Shown here piece after piece: positions 24,673-34,390 of a DNA stretch of 64,000 nucleotides. The stretch comes from JBKECY01 sp047975025 (GTDB lineage: Bacteria > Bacillota > Clostridia > Lachnospirales > Lachnospiraceae), in contig JBKECY010000050.1 of NCBI GenBank assembly GCA_047975025.1, forward strand, positions 124,001 to 188,000, written 5' to 3'. Under the pieces are notes generated by a model. It made no database searches and had not been told where the DNA came from. It saw only the letters and a program-made list of their open reading frames with translations. Position numbers and translations under genes: made by a program. Within the stretch, counting starts at the first letter, position 1; the number at the start of each line of letters is the position of its first letter.

Positions 24673-25362
24673 ATGCAGAGAATAATTGATCTATTTGTTT
24701 TGAATTTTATTGAAAAAGACCGCTGGAGATATATTACCGACGGATTGCTGACGACGTTGGAAATTACCTTGTTCGCCACGATTCTGGGGATTATCCTCGG
24801 ATTTGTTCTGGCTCTTGTGCGTTCAACCCATGACAAGACAGGGCGGATGAAGGCAGCCAATGTGCTCTGTAACATCTATATTACGGTAATCCGCGGAACT
24901 CCTGTGGTGGTGCAGCTGCTGATTATTAACTTTATTGTGTTTGCTTCTGTTGATGTTGACAAGATTTTGGTCGCATCGCTGGCGTTCGGATTGAACTCTG
25001 CCGCATACGTGGCCGAGATTTTCCGTTCCGGTATCATGTCAATTGATGAAGGGCAGTTCGAAGCCGGCCGAAGCCTTGGATTTAATTATCGGCAGACTAT
25101 GCTCTACATTATCATGCCGCAGGCAGTCAAGAATGTACTGCCGACTTTAGGCAATGAATTTATTGTACTGCTCAAAGAAACATCGGTTTCCGGCTATATA
25201 GCGGTACAGGACTTGACAAAGGCCGGAGATATTATCCGAAGCCGTACGTTTGACGCCTATATGCCGTTGTTCGGTGTCGCCCTGATTTATCTGCTGATGG
25301 TACTGCTGTTTAGTAAGTTAGTATCCATGCTGGAGAGGAGGCTGCGCAAAAGTGAGAGATAA
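24673..25362 (+). CDS. Polar amino acid ABC transporter permease
   Basis: A 229-residue inner-membrane permease of the HisM/GlnP type with about five helices. The cytoplasmic EAA-type loop that contacts the ATPase is visible as EAGRSLGFNYRQTMLYIIMPQAVKN. The N-terminal phrase ITDGLLTTLEITLFATILG is typical. It lies 13 bp after the permuted binding-protein gene and overlaps the ATPase gene by 11 bp, so the three form one transporter. The single permease gene implies a homodimeric membrane channel. Confidence 0.92.
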   Translation: MQRIIDLFVLNFIEKDRWRYITDGLLTTLEITLFATILGIILGFVLALVRSTHDKTGRMKAANVLCNIYITVIRGTPVVVQLLIINFIVFASVDVDKILVASLAFGLNSAAYVAEIFRSGIMSIDEGQFEAGRSLGFNYRQTMLYIIMPQAVKNVLPTLGNEFIVLLKETSVSGYIAVQDLTKAGDIIRSRTFDAYMPLFGVALIYLLMVLLFSKLVSMLERRLRKSER

Positions 25363-26095
25363 GACAAAAGCCCTGATTGTTGTTGAAAACATTAGTAAAG
25401 ATTTTGGGAAGCTGCATGCAGTCAATCAAGTGTCCGAAAAAATATATCCCGGTGAGGTGGTGGTCATCGTGGGGCCGTCAGGTTCCGGCAAGTCAACCTT
25501 CCTGCGCTCGCTTAATTTGCTGGAGGTACCTACCTCCGGACACATCTTTTTTGAAGGTGTGGATATTACAGCTAAGAATGTAGATATTAATATGCACAGA
25601 CAGAAAATGGGCATGGTATTCCAGCACTTTAATCTGTTTCCGCAGAAGACAATCTTAGAGAATATTACGTTAGGTCCGATTAAATTATTGAAAAAAACAA
25701 AGCAGGAAGCAGACGAAGCTGCCATGAAACTTCTGGAGATGATTGGTCTGGCGAGCAAGGCGCAAGCCTATCCGCTGCAGCTCTCAGGCGGACAGAAGCA
25801 ACGTGTAGCCATCGTGCGTGCACTGGCGATGAATCCGGATGTTATGCTGTTTGATGAGCCGACCTCGGCACTTGATCCGGAAATGGTGGGCGAAGTACTG
25901 GAGATTATGAAAAAACTGGCGCGCGATGGGATGACGATGGTCGTCGTGACTCATGAAATGGGATTTGCCAAAGAAGTGGCGGATCGTGTGCTTTTTATGG
26001 ATGAAGGAGTTATACGGGAGCAGAACAGCCCGGAAGAATTCTTCAATCATCCTGTGGATGAAAGGTTGAAATCGTTTCTTTCCAAGATCTTGTAG
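25352..26095 (+). CDS. Polar amino acid ABC transporter ATP-binding protein
   Basis: A 247-residue ATPase of the GlnQ/HisP type. Walker A is GPSGSGKST, the Q-loop region is MVFQHFNLFPQKT, the signature is LSGGQKQR, Walker B is VMLFDEPTSALD, and the H-loop is VVTHEMGFAKEVADRV. The start is a GTG overlapping the permease gene by 11 bp, with AGGAGG at 25336-25341. It completes the amino-acid importer. An MgtC gene follows after 22 bp and may be co-transcribed. Confidence 0.93.
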   Translation: MRDKTKALIVVENISKDFGKLHAVNQVSEKIYPGEVVVIVGPSGSGKSTFLRSLNLLEVPTSGHIFFEGVDITAKNVDINMHRQKMGMVFQHFNLFPQKTILENITLGPIKLLKKTKQEADEAAMKLLEMIGLASKAQAYPLQLSGGQKQRVAIVRALAMNPDVMLFDEPTSALDPEMVGEVLEIMKKLARDGMTMVVVTHEMGFAKEVADRVLFMDEGVIREQNSPEEFFNHPVDERLKSFLSKIL

Positions 26096-26117
26096 TGAAC
26101 AGCAAGGGGGAAAACAA

Positions 26118-26819
26118 ATGAACGTGGATGCTTTGTTGCGGTTGCTTACAGCAGTTGCCGTAGGTGCGGTTGTTGGCTGGCAAAGAGAGATGAAACACCG
26201 CCCCGCGGGGCTGCGGACTCATATTCTGGTGGCGCTGGGTGCTGCCTTTGTAACGTATGTCGGCTACGAATCCGTAACCTTGTTCCAGGGCAAAGCAACG
26301 GTAGATCCGAACCGGATCGCGGCGCAGGTGGTTAATGGAATCGGTTTTATTGGTGCCGGTGCCATTCTCAAAGAAGGCGCCAATGTGAAGGGGATGAATA
26401 TTGCCGCCGGGGTATGGGCAGTTGCCTGCCACGGTGTGACAGCAGGAGCGGGGCAATACCAGCTGACGCTGATCAGCTTTCTGGCGATTCTGGTGGTGGT
26501 ATTCGCATTTCAGTGGATTGGAACTCTGGCACGCAAAAGCAATCTTACTACGTTCGCTGTGGAACTTACCTGCCGCAATGCTTCCTCGGTCATCACTGCA
26601 ATCAATGAACTTGTACCCGAAACTGCCGGTAAAATCGATCGGTATATGGCGGAGGAAGTTGAAAATGCAGGCGTACACTTAAAATGTACGATACAGCTTT
26701 ATAAGCGGGCACAAGAGGCGGATTACCGCAGTCTGCTGACTTCAATCTCGGTCATAGAGGGAATTGAGAACCTAAGTGTGGTGCAGGAAACTGCCAAAGG
26801 CGGGGAGGTGTGGCGATGA
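26118..26819 (+). CDS. MgtC/SapB-family membrane protein (first copy)
   Basis: A 233-residue protein with an N-terminal MgtC membrane domain of four to five helices. Landmarks are GAVVGWQREMKHRPAGLRTH, the DPNRIAAQVVNGIGFIGAGA motif, and AAGVWAVACHGVTAGAG. A C-terminal cytoplasmic ACT-like region (about 145-233) follows. Members are linked to magnesium limitation, acid or envelope stress, though transport activity is disputed. The start codon of a second MgtC gene overlaps its stop (ATGA). The pair sits behind the amino-acid transporter in the same direction. Confidence 0.88.
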   Translation: MNVDALLRLLTAVAVGAVVGWQREMKHRPAGLRTHILVALGAAFVTYVGYESVTLFQGKATVDPNRIAAQVVNGIGFIGAGAILKEGANVKGMNIAAGVWAVACHGVTAGAGQYQLTLISFLAILVVVFAFQWIGTLARKSNLTTFAVELTCRNASSVITAINELVPETAGKIDRYMAEEVENAGVHLKCTIQLYKRAQEADYRSLLTSISVIEGIENLSVVQETAKGGEVWR

Positions 26820-27499
26820 CAATTCAGGAAATTGCATTTCGTGTGGCAGCCGCGCTTGCCATTGGTGCTTTGATTGGCTGGGAGCGAGAGAAGACATACC
26901 GGCCGGCAGGAATTCGTACACTTTCCTTGGTGGCGATTGGTTCGGTGGCAGTTACGATTTGCGGGCAGCTTTCAGTACTGGAATATCTGGGGAAAGCACC
27001 CTTTGATCCGAACCGTATGGCATCCCAGGTGATTTCCGGTATCGGATTTCTGGGTGCGGGAGCCATCCTGCGTACCAGTTTCTCGGTACGTGGACTGACG
27101 ACCGCCGCCAGCATATGGGTGGTCGCTTGTCTTTCAATCGTCTCCGGTGTTGGTTATTATGTGATGGCTTTGCTGGGAGGAGCCTTCGTCTTTTTCATCC
27201 TTCGGATTTTTAATCTTCTGGAAGGCTGGATTCATAAGAATCGGCACAAGGATTTGTTTTTAACATTCTACTGTAAGAACTTTACCCCGGTTCTGGTTTC
27301 AATCAATACGATTATTCCGGAAGAGGTAGGCAGTATTCAGCATCTTGATGTGGCATATGCGAAAAAGAAAGGAAAGCAGGTAACCTTGGCTTTCGCATTT
27401 CATATGCCGCTTACAGAGAAAGAATATCTGGAGGTAACAGAAAATTTCGAACAGATTAAGGGAGTCGAAGACTTACGAATTTTAGAGTATGCAATATGA
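26816..27499 (+). CDS. MgtC/SapB-family membrane protein (second copy)
   Basis: A 227-residue paralogue of the preceding protein, with GALIGWEREKTYRPAGIRTL, DPNRMASQVISGIGFLGAGA and TTAASIWVVACLSIVSG, then a C-terminal soluble domain. The ATG at 26816 is preferred over a GTG two codons earlier because GGGGAGG lies 7 nt upstream and the ATGA overlap couples it to the first copy. Two adjacent, diverged MgtC proteins suggest a heteromeric unit or a division of roles; this is inference. Confidence 0.87.
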   Translation: MTIQEIAFRVAAALAIGALIGWEREKTYRPAGIRTLSLVAIGSVAVTICGQLSVLEYLGKAPFDPNRMASQVISGIGFLGAGAILRTSFSVRGLTTAASIWVVACLSIVSGVGYYVMALLGGAFVFFILRIFNLLEGWIHKNRHKDLFLTFYCKNFTPVLVSINTIIPEEVGSIQHLDVAYAKKKGKQVTLAFAFHMPLTEKEYLEVTENFEQIKGVEDLRILEYAI

Positions 27500-27506
27500 T
27501 AGTAAA

Positions 27507-27541
27507 CTCCTCCGTATTTTGCTGATGCGAAAACGGAGGAG
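27507..27541 (+). terminator. Hairpin after the MgtC pair
   Basis: CTCCTCCGT (27507-27515) and ACGGAGGAG (27533-27541) form a perfect 9-bp stem. The T-rich tail (CTTGTTGT) is weak, so partial read-through into the asparaginase gene is possible. Confidence 0.45.
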
Positions 27542-27565
27542 CTTGTTGTATATGGAGGTAACGCG

Positions 27566-28657
27566 ATGATATTAAGAAAGAACAGACTGCTGGTAATCTT
27601 CACCGGCGGAACCATGGGCAGCATTGTATCCGGCAACACAATTGATGTAGCTGACGCAACAAGTTATAAGTTATTGGAAGATTTCACGCAGCAGGTAACA
27701 GATGAAATTGAGTTTGAGTCAATACAACCTTATTATATCTTAAGCGAAAACTGCCTTCCCAAGAACTGGGAATTACTGATTGAAGCGATTCGCAGAACCG
27801 ATGTGACGCGTTTTGACGGCATTATTATTACGCATGGCACAGATACGCTGGCTTACACAGCCGGTATCCTTTCCTTTGCGCTTGGCGACTGTCCCTTGCC
27901 AATCGTACTGACAGCCAGCAATTATACGTATGACAGTCCGCACTCGGATGCACTTCTTCATTTCAAAGGTGCGGTGGAGTATATCTATAGTTCCGAAGTT
28001 CGGGGAGTCTATGTGGCATTTTCCAATCGGGAGAAGGAGATACAGATCCATCTGGGAAGCAGGGTGTTGGAAGGCGATTCGTATAGTGACGAAGTCAGAA
28101 GTTATGCGGGTGTTCCATGGGGACGGATGCTAGGCGATACATTCGAGCCTCAAAGCGATTCGGTAAATCCCTCTGTCGCCATGCTGCAGCGCCCCGGCAA
28201 TGACGGAATGCCGCAGTCCACAGGCGGTCAGGAACTGTGGAAGCCGCCTCTGCGGCCGCAGTCCCCCCTTCGCTTTACCCAAACGGTATTCTGTCTGCGC
28301 GCTTACCCGGGGCTTTCGTATGACCAGATCTCTTTTACCCAAAAGCCCGGAGCGATCCTGCATAGTCTGTATCATAGCGGCACAGCCTGCACACAGGGTG
28401 AGAATACCTCACTGCTGCATTTTATCGAACGCTGCACTCAGGATGGGATTCCTGTGTATTTACATTCTTTCAAAGATACGGAAGCTGTTTTATATAGTAC
28501 GAACCGGCAGCTGATGGACTCAAAAGCCGTTATACTGCTCAATATTTCTTTTGAGGCGGCCTATACTAAATTATTACTGGCGTATAATCAAAAAGAAGTA
28601 CCCGCAGAAGAGTTCATGCAGACGGAAATTTTTTATGAATATTTACAGGCACCATAA
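27566..28657 (+). CDS. L-asparaginase-family amidohydrolase
   Basis: A 363-residue enzyme of the asparaginase/glutaminase family, expected to hydrolyse L-asparagine to aspartate and ammonia. The two active-site motifs are present: IFTGGTMGS near the N-terminus (nucleophilic Thr16) and ITHGTDTLAYTA near residue 90. No signal peptide is seen, so it is probably cytoplasmic, like type I enzymes. Between about residues 205 and 235 there is an extra Pro/Gly/Gln-rich segment (RPGNDGMPQSTGG onward), which may be a loop insertion. The gene follows the MgtC pair after a hairpin. Specificity for asparagine versus glutamine cannot be judged by eye. Confidence 0.82.
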   Translation: MILRKNRLLVIFTGGTMGSIVSGNTIDVADATSYKLLEDFTQQVTDEIEFESIQPYYILSENCLPKNWELLIEAIRRTDVTRFDGIIITHGTDTLAYTAGILSFALGDCPLPIVLTASNYTYDSPHSDALLHFKGAVEYIYSSEVRGVYVAFSNREKEIQIHLGSRVLEGDSYSDEVRSYAGVPWGRMLGDTFEPQSDSVNPSVAMLQRPGNDGMPQSTGGQELWKPPLRPQSPLRFTQTVFCLRAYPGLSYDQISFTQKPGAILHSLYHSGTACTQGENTSLLHFIERCTQDGIPVYLHSFKDTEAVLYSTNRQLMDSKAVILLNISFEAAYTKLLLAYNQKEVPAEEFMQTEIFYEYLQAP

Positions 28658-28831
28658 CGTATCAAGAGGCAGCATAAGTCTAAAAAAATCACGAAACACA
28701 ATGGGAATGATGTATAAAATCTGACAAATGAGCCAAAATATGCTTTTTTGGGTGGATTTACTTGAATTTGCAAGTCAATACAAGGTAATATATATAGGAG
28801 ACATAAAAAGTCAAGGAAGAGAGGAGATAAT

Positions 28832-31525
28832 TTGGAAAAATGCTACAATGATGAACGTAATGAAGTCCTAGAGGCGCTGAATTCTGACCCGTTTGTTGGT
28901 CTGACTGCTGAAAAAGTAGAACGCAGGACGGCGAAATTCGGCAAAAATGAATTTGATCCGGCGAAAAAAGAATCACTTCTGCTGCTGGTCCTTTCACAAT
29001 TGAAGGATATTACTACGATTATCCTGCTGCTGGCGGTTGTTTTGTCCTTCATTCTGGCAATACGTGAAGGACATGGTTATATTGAACCTGTGGTCATACT
29101 AAGTATTGTAATCATTAACGTGATTTTAGCAATTACCCAGGAGAAAAGTGCTGAAAAATCACTGGATGCACTTACCAACCTTAACAGCCCGACCTGTGTG
29201 GTACTGCGGGATAAGGTACGGTAGATTATTAATTCTGTGGATCTGGTGCCAGGAGATATTGTGCTGCTGAAAGCCGGGGATATGGTAGTGGCAGACGGAC
29301 GCCTGCTCGAGGGGACGGATCTGGAAATCGATGAGTCCTCATTGACAGGAGAAAGTGAACCTACGAGCAAAGATCCGTTGTATGTAATCGAGGGCAAGGT
29401 AAGTTTGGGTGATCAGCACAACATGGTATTTTCAGGCTGTCTGGTGACCTCCGGTGTAGGTACATTTGTGGTAACGGCCATCGGCATGAAGACACAGATG
29501 GGGAAAATTGCCGGTTACCTGAATGATACGCAGAAGATCAAGACACCGCTTCAGCTGCGCCTGGAAAAAATCGGCAAGCTGATTACTCTGATTGCCGTAC
29601 TATCAGCAATCTTTTTATTCATGATCGGCACCGCCCAGGGAGAGGAAATCTGGTCTATGATCCTGCTGGCTGTTTCACTGGCTGTAGCTGCCGTACCGGA
29701 GACATTGTCTCTGATCGTCACGCTGACACTGGCGCATGGTGTGGAGACGATGGTTTCCAAGAATGCGATTATTCGCAAGCTATCTGCGGTAGAAACGCTG
29801 GGAAGTACGTCTGTGATCTGTTCTGATAAGACAGGAACACTGACCCAGAATCGGATGACGATCAAGAAACTATGGTTTTTATCAGAAGATATTGTACAGG
29901 ATACCGATGAATTTTCAGAGAATCAGTATACATTTCTGAAAAAGCTTGCCCTGACCAGTAATGCAGTAGTAGAGCATGCAGAAGACGGAAGCAAGAAGTA
30001 TATCGGCGATCCTACGGAAAAAGCCATCATTCGTCTACTTGAGGACAAAGGACTCGATAAGAGCGAACTGACCAAGCAGATGCCCAGAGAAAAAGAAATC
30101 CCTTTTTCTTCTTCACGTAAACGAATGACGGTTGTGATTGATGATCCAAACGGCGGTTATATGGTTCTGACAAAGGGAGCATTTGACTGGCTGCCGATTA
30201 ATATGGCAGATACGCAGTGTCTGGAAGCTGCCCGTAAGACACACGATTCGTTTGCGCAGGAAGCACTTCGTGTGATTGCGCTGGGAGAGAAGCATATTGA
30301 TGAGCTTCCGCCGGACGAGGACCTGGAAACGCTGGAGAAAGATCTGACATTGGTGGGGCTGATCGGAATTATTGATCCGCCGCGTCCGGAGAGCGCACAA
30401 GCCATCCGGGCAGCACGCAAAGCCGGTATTCGTACGGTCATGATTACCGGAGATCATGTGGAAACAGCGAAGGCAATTGCCAAACAGATCGGTATTTTGT
30501 CGGATACACAGAAAGTATTGACAGGCCAGCAGCTGGCTGAAATGTCAGATCAGGAACTTTGCGATACGGTCGACGAATATTCTGTATAAGCACGTGTGAC
30601 ACCGGAAGATAAGATCCGAATCGTAGAAGCATGGCAGGAAAATGATGAAGTGGTGGCCATGACGGGTGATGGTGTAAACGACGCACCGGCACTAAAGGCG
30701 GCGGATGTAGGTATCGCCATGGGCCGAAACGGAACAGAAGTTGCTAAAAATGCGGCTGACATGGTATTGACCGATGATAATTTCGCGACGATTATAGACG
30801 CGATTCATGAAGGCAGGAAGGTGTTCTCGAATATTCGAAAGACGATCTACTTCCTGCTGGTATGTAATATCTCTGAGATTATTATCATTATCGGAGCGCA
30901 GCTTATGGTTGGCTGGAAAGTACCGGTGACACCGATTATGCTGCTGCTCATTAATGTACTTGGTGATGGTATTCCGGGACTGCATCTGGCCAGGGAATCC
31001 TCCGATATCCGGATTATGGACCGAAAGCCAATTGGCAGGGACGAAAGCTTCGTTAATCAGAATCTGCTGCAGGTCATTGTACGTCAGACCACAGTCTGCT
31101 CGCTTGTTGTATGGCTGGCCTATTACCTTGGAACCTTCCATACTTTCTCATCGGCGATTACGCCGTCGCATGAGATGGGGCAGTCCATGGCATTTCTGGT
31201 ACTCGGCTGGACCTCAATTTTACATATTTTTACAGTCAGAAGCAGAAAATCGCTATTTAAGATACCGCTAAACGAGAATCCGGCACTGACAATCAGTGCA
31301 CTGGTCATGATTGTGGTATTTGGTCTGCTGGTACTGATTGAGCCGGTCGGAGCCGTCTTTGGCATCGTACCAATCAGCGGCTACCATTGGATTTCAGCCA
31401 TCTTAATATCTCTGATTCCAACGATTATAGCAGAGATGTGGAAACTGGTAGAAAGCTACTTTGAAGAGAAAGAGCACAAGAGGCGTCTGGTGCGTTACAG
31501 ACGCAACAGTGAGGATCGTCTATAA
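28832..31525 (+). pseudogene. Cation (calcium-type) P-type ATPase gene with two in-frame stop codons
   Basis: Read through, this frame encodes about 897 residues of a P2-type cation-transporting ATPase. An N-terminal cation ATPase domain comes first, then the actuator motif SSLTGESEP, the phosphorylation motif SDKTGTLTQNRM and the hinge MTGDGVNDAPALKAADVGIA. C-terminal helices include NVLGDGIPGLHLA. The frame is interrupted twice without any frameshift: TAG at 29222-29224 (after VVLRDKVR) and TAA at 30587-30589 (between DEYSV and ARVTPEDK). The helix-4 motif reads VAAVPETLS, not the usual PEGLP. The start is a TTG at 28832 with GAGGAG upstream. Either the gene is dead or the bases are sequence errors; internal starts could give separate fragments. 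Confidence 0.88.
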
Positions 31526-31541
31526 GAGTATAGTAGCACAT

Positions 31542-31588
31542 AAGAAATCCCCTCTGAGCTCCTTGCAGGAGCCACAGAGGGGTTTCTT
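31542..31588. terminator. Bidirectional terminator between the ATPase gene and potD
   Basis: AAGAAATCCCCTCTGAGCTCC and its near-complement GGAGCCACAGAGGGGTTTCTT form a long stem around TTGCA. Each strand has a run of T bases in the distal arm, so it can serve both convergent units. Confidence 0.75.
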
Positions 31589-31595
31589 ATGTTTG

Positions 31596-32687
31596 CTATT
31601 TTGCTGATTTTACTTCTGTTACCACATCTACCATAGCGGACATGGTTTCAGCATCCTTGGAATCAATGAAGAACAATCTGGATTTCATGGAATCATCAAG
31701 CACGCAGGCCGGATTCGAAGCCAGTTCTTCAGGTAACTCTGCAACAGCGGCTTCATTGCAGCAGACAAATGGGAAATCTGTCAGCAATTGAGCGGAAATT
31801 TCAGGACGAAGCAAGAAGTCGATAAACAGCTGTGCTTCTTCTTTGTGTTCGCTTCCCTTTAGTAATACAAAGGTATCGACACTTAGTGAAATCTTCTCAT
31901 CGTTCATTACAATGCTTAAATCTTCATTCTCATTCATAGCCTGTACAGCATCACCGCCATATACCTGACCTACGGCAACTTCATTGCGGGCCAGCATGGT
32001 ACGTCCATCGGCAATTTGAGAATAGGATTTAATGTTGTCGTTAAGCTGGAGCAGGAAATCTTTTGTTTCATAGATCTTGTCAAGATCCTGGGTCAGCGGG
32101 TCATAGCCAAGTCCTTCGAGTGCCAGGGTAATGATACCTTCGGTATCGTCAGTAATGATTACATTATCTTTGAGTGCCGGGTTTAAGAGATCCGTTACTT
32201 TGTTTACTTCTACACCTAAGGAATCAAGCATCTTGGTGTTACCAATTGTCAGAGCCACAGTACCCATATAAGGTACGGTATATTCATTACCGGGGTCATA
32301 GTCAGGATCGAGATAGTCATCATAAATATTATCCAGATTTGTAATAGCTCCTTCGTCATAAGGTTCTAACAAATCATTTTCCAGCATTGCTTTAATGTAG
32401 AAATTGGAAGGTACTGCGATGTCATACTCGCCGGCAGGCGCAACCAACAGCTTTGCCAGCATTTCATCATTAGATTCATAAGTAGACTCTACGACTTTAA
32501 TTCCATATTCCTCTTCGAACTGGTCGAGTACGTCTGACGACATATATTCAGTCCAGTTATAGAGATAGATTTCTTTGGCATATCCGGTATCTGTTGTATC
32601 ACCGGAGTCACCGGAAGATCCGCAGCCGGCGGCCAGAAATGACGCAGTACAGACAAGCAGTAAAACTTTTAGTAAACGTTTTTTCAT
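31596..32687 (-). CDS. potD: Spermidine/putrescine-binding lipoprotein
   Basis: A 363-residue lipoprotein with the signal sequence ending AAGC (lipobox) and a Gly/Ser/Asp linker. The mature protein begins with the PotD-like phrase IYLYNWTEYMSSDVLDQFEE. The polyamine-binding family features continue through EYDIAVPSNFYIKAML and AVGQVYGGDAVQAMNENEDL. It captures polyamines outside the cell for the PotABC importer. It is the last gene of the minus-strand operon, 46 bp after the amidohydrolase gene. A bidirectional terminator follows it. Confidence 0.92.
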   Translation of the reverse strand: MKKRLLKVLLLVCTASFLAAGCGSSGDSGDTTDTGYAKEIYLYNWTEYMSSDVLDQFEEEYGIKVVESTYESNDEMLAKLLVAPAGEYDIAVPSNFYIKAMLENDLLEPYDEGAITNLDNIYDDYLDPDYDPGNEYTVPYMGTVALTIGNTKMLDSLGVEVNKVTDLLNPALKDNVIITDDTEGIITLALEGLGYDPLTQDLDKIYETKDFLLQLNDNIKSYSQIADGRTMLARNEVAVGQVYGGDAVQAMNENEDLSIVMNDEKISLSVDTFVLLKGSEHKEEAQLFIDFLLRPEISAQLLTDFPFVCCNEAAVAELPEELASNPACVLDDSMKSRLFFIDSKDAETMSAMVDVVTEVKSAK

Positions 32688-32733
32688 AATTTTTTCCTCC
32701 TAATATATAGTGCCTAATAGTGACCTGAGTATA

Positions 32734-34377
32734 TTATGCTTCCTGGGACCAGACACATACTCCTTCTATATACGTACGCACTACTTTTGTAGTATATAAT
32801 TGGGAAGGTGTAACTGTCAACGGGTCTTTATCCAGAATTACAAAATCAGCAGAATTTCCGGTTCGTATACTTCCCCTGCTGGCTTGTAGATCCAGTTGTG
32901 CGGCGCCACCTTGTGTAAGAATCTGCAGTGCGGTTGCAGCAGGCACACATTGCGTTTCGTTTAAAGCAATGGCATCCGCAGCTGCGGGGGCGATACGGTT
33001 CACCATAAGATGAAAGCTTTGAAAGGTAGCGGCCGGAACTGAGACGGGCCAGTCACTTGCCTGCGAGGTAGTTACCCCCTGCTGAACAAAAGAAGCTACA
33101 GGATATTGTGCATCCGCACGTTCTTTCCCTAAGAAAGGAATTTCAAGATTCTGATAATACGCTTCATCTCGGAAATGCCAGTAGGGATTTACAACAGCAG
33201 CAATATTCATATCACGCATCCTGCGGATCTGCGCCGGCTGTACAACCTGTAAATGGGTTATGGCATGGTGTAACTGTGTATTGCCGGTTGCTTTTTGTGC
33301 ATATTCGAGAGCATCAAGTGCATCTTGCAAAGCCGCATCTCCAATGGCATGAATATGCAGTTTGAAACCGTAGGAGAGTACCTTGACGAACAAGTTTCTG
33401 AGATGTTCGATTTCCCAGAGGCTCTCACCCCGGTCATCCGGGGCATCTGCATACGGCTGAGCCAGATAGGCTGTGTGCCCTTCTACGACCCCGTCAATAA
33501 AGATTTTGATTGTATCTAGTGCCAGACGGTCGTAGGACAGTCTTGATTTGTAGGATAGTGCTTTGGCCAGAACTGCGTCCGCATCTTCATCGGGTTCAAT
33601 GGTATACGCTATGCGCATAGTCAAAAGAAGCCGGTTTTCATGGTACAATTCCTCATAGGCAGCCAGACGCAGATCATAATCCTTTCGAATATCGAACATC
33701 GGCTCAAAAGCGTTGGTAATGCCGTTGGATAAAGCCAGCTGCTGAAAAAACAAAATCGCTTCTTTACATTCTTCAGTTGTGTATAGAGGATACAGGGGCA
33801 ATACCAGATTAGAAGCCAGCTCTTTGAGCCAGCCGGTCGGTACGCGGCTTACTGCTGAGCGGACAATCACCCCGCCGGGGACTTCCGGCGTTTCTGCGGT
33901 GATACCGGCAAGTTCTAAAGCTTTTGAGTTGACCCAGCTGGAATGACCGTCCTCGCCGGTCATCAGGATCGGAATTTCCGTAGTCACAGTGTCTAATAAC
34001 GCTGCACAAGGTCCGGCAGAATCAAACACGCCGTTAATATATCCTCTGCCGGTGATGGCTGAAACGCCCGGATGCGCTTTGTAATACTCTGTGATAGCCT
34101 GCAGATACTCATCAGGAGTGGAAAGCCCATGAAGATTCACACCATGTGTGAATGAAATGGCCGAGCTGATATGTGCATGACCTTCTGTCATACCGGCAAC
34201 GGCACATGCGGAGGGCGGCAGTTCAAGTACCGTAGTCGCAGGACCTGTATAAACGGCGGCGCCGGAGGCATCACCGACATAGCAGATCTGTTTGCCCTTT
34301 ACTGCAAAAGCCTCTGCCTGCGGATTGGAAGTATCTGTGGTATGTATAGTTCCTTTTACAACTAAATCTGCGTACAT
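32734..34377 (-). CDS. Amidohydrolase, YtcJ-like (amidohydrolase 3 family)
   Basis: A 547-residue metal-dependent hydrolase. The N-terminal metal-binding strand reads GMTEGHAHISSA. Later metal or catalytic regions are LHIHAIGDAALQDALDALE and HAITHLQ, and the C-terminal SDWPVSVPAATFQSF matches the family's conserved Asp motif. The start at 34377 has TTGGAGGG upstream and lies 13 bp after potC; a start nine codons earlier would overlap potC. Its position inside the polyamine operon suggests it acts on an imported amide, acylated polyamine or related compound. That substrate is inference. Confidence 0.82.
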   Translation of the reverse strand: MYADLVVKGTIHTTDTSNPQAEAFAVKGKQICYVGDASGAAVYTGPATTVLELPPSACAVAGMTEGHAHISSAISFTHGVNLHGLSTPDEYLQAITEYYKAHPGVSAITGRGYINGVFDSAGPCAALLDTVTTEIPILMTGEDGHSSWVNSKALELAGITAETPEVPGGVIVRSAVSRVPTGWLKELASNLVLPLYPLYTTEECKEAILFFQQLALSNGITNAFEPMFDIRKDYDLRLAAYEELYHENRLLLTMRIAYTIEPDEDADAVLAKALSYKSRLSYDRLALDTIKIFIDGVVEGHTAYLAQPYADAPDDRGESLWEIEHLRNLFVKVLSYGFKLHIHAIGDAALQDALDALEYAQKATGNTQLHHAITHLQVVQPAQIRRMRDMNIAAVVNPYWHFRDEAYYQNLEIPFLGKERADAQYPVASFVQQGVTTSQASDWPVSVPAATFQSFHLMVNRIAPAAADAIALNETQCVPAATALQILTQGGAAQLDLQASRGSIRTGNSADFVILDKDPLTVTPSQLYTTKVVRTYIEGVCVWSQEA

Positions 34378-34390
34378 ATAAGCCCTCCAA

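Noticed and set aside
29222..29224. TAG in the P-type ATPase gene as a recoded (pyrrolysine or readthrough) codon
   Set aside because: A second, different stop (TAA) interrupts the same gene, no recoding genes or signals are seen, and the position is not catalytic. Mutation or sequence error is simpler.
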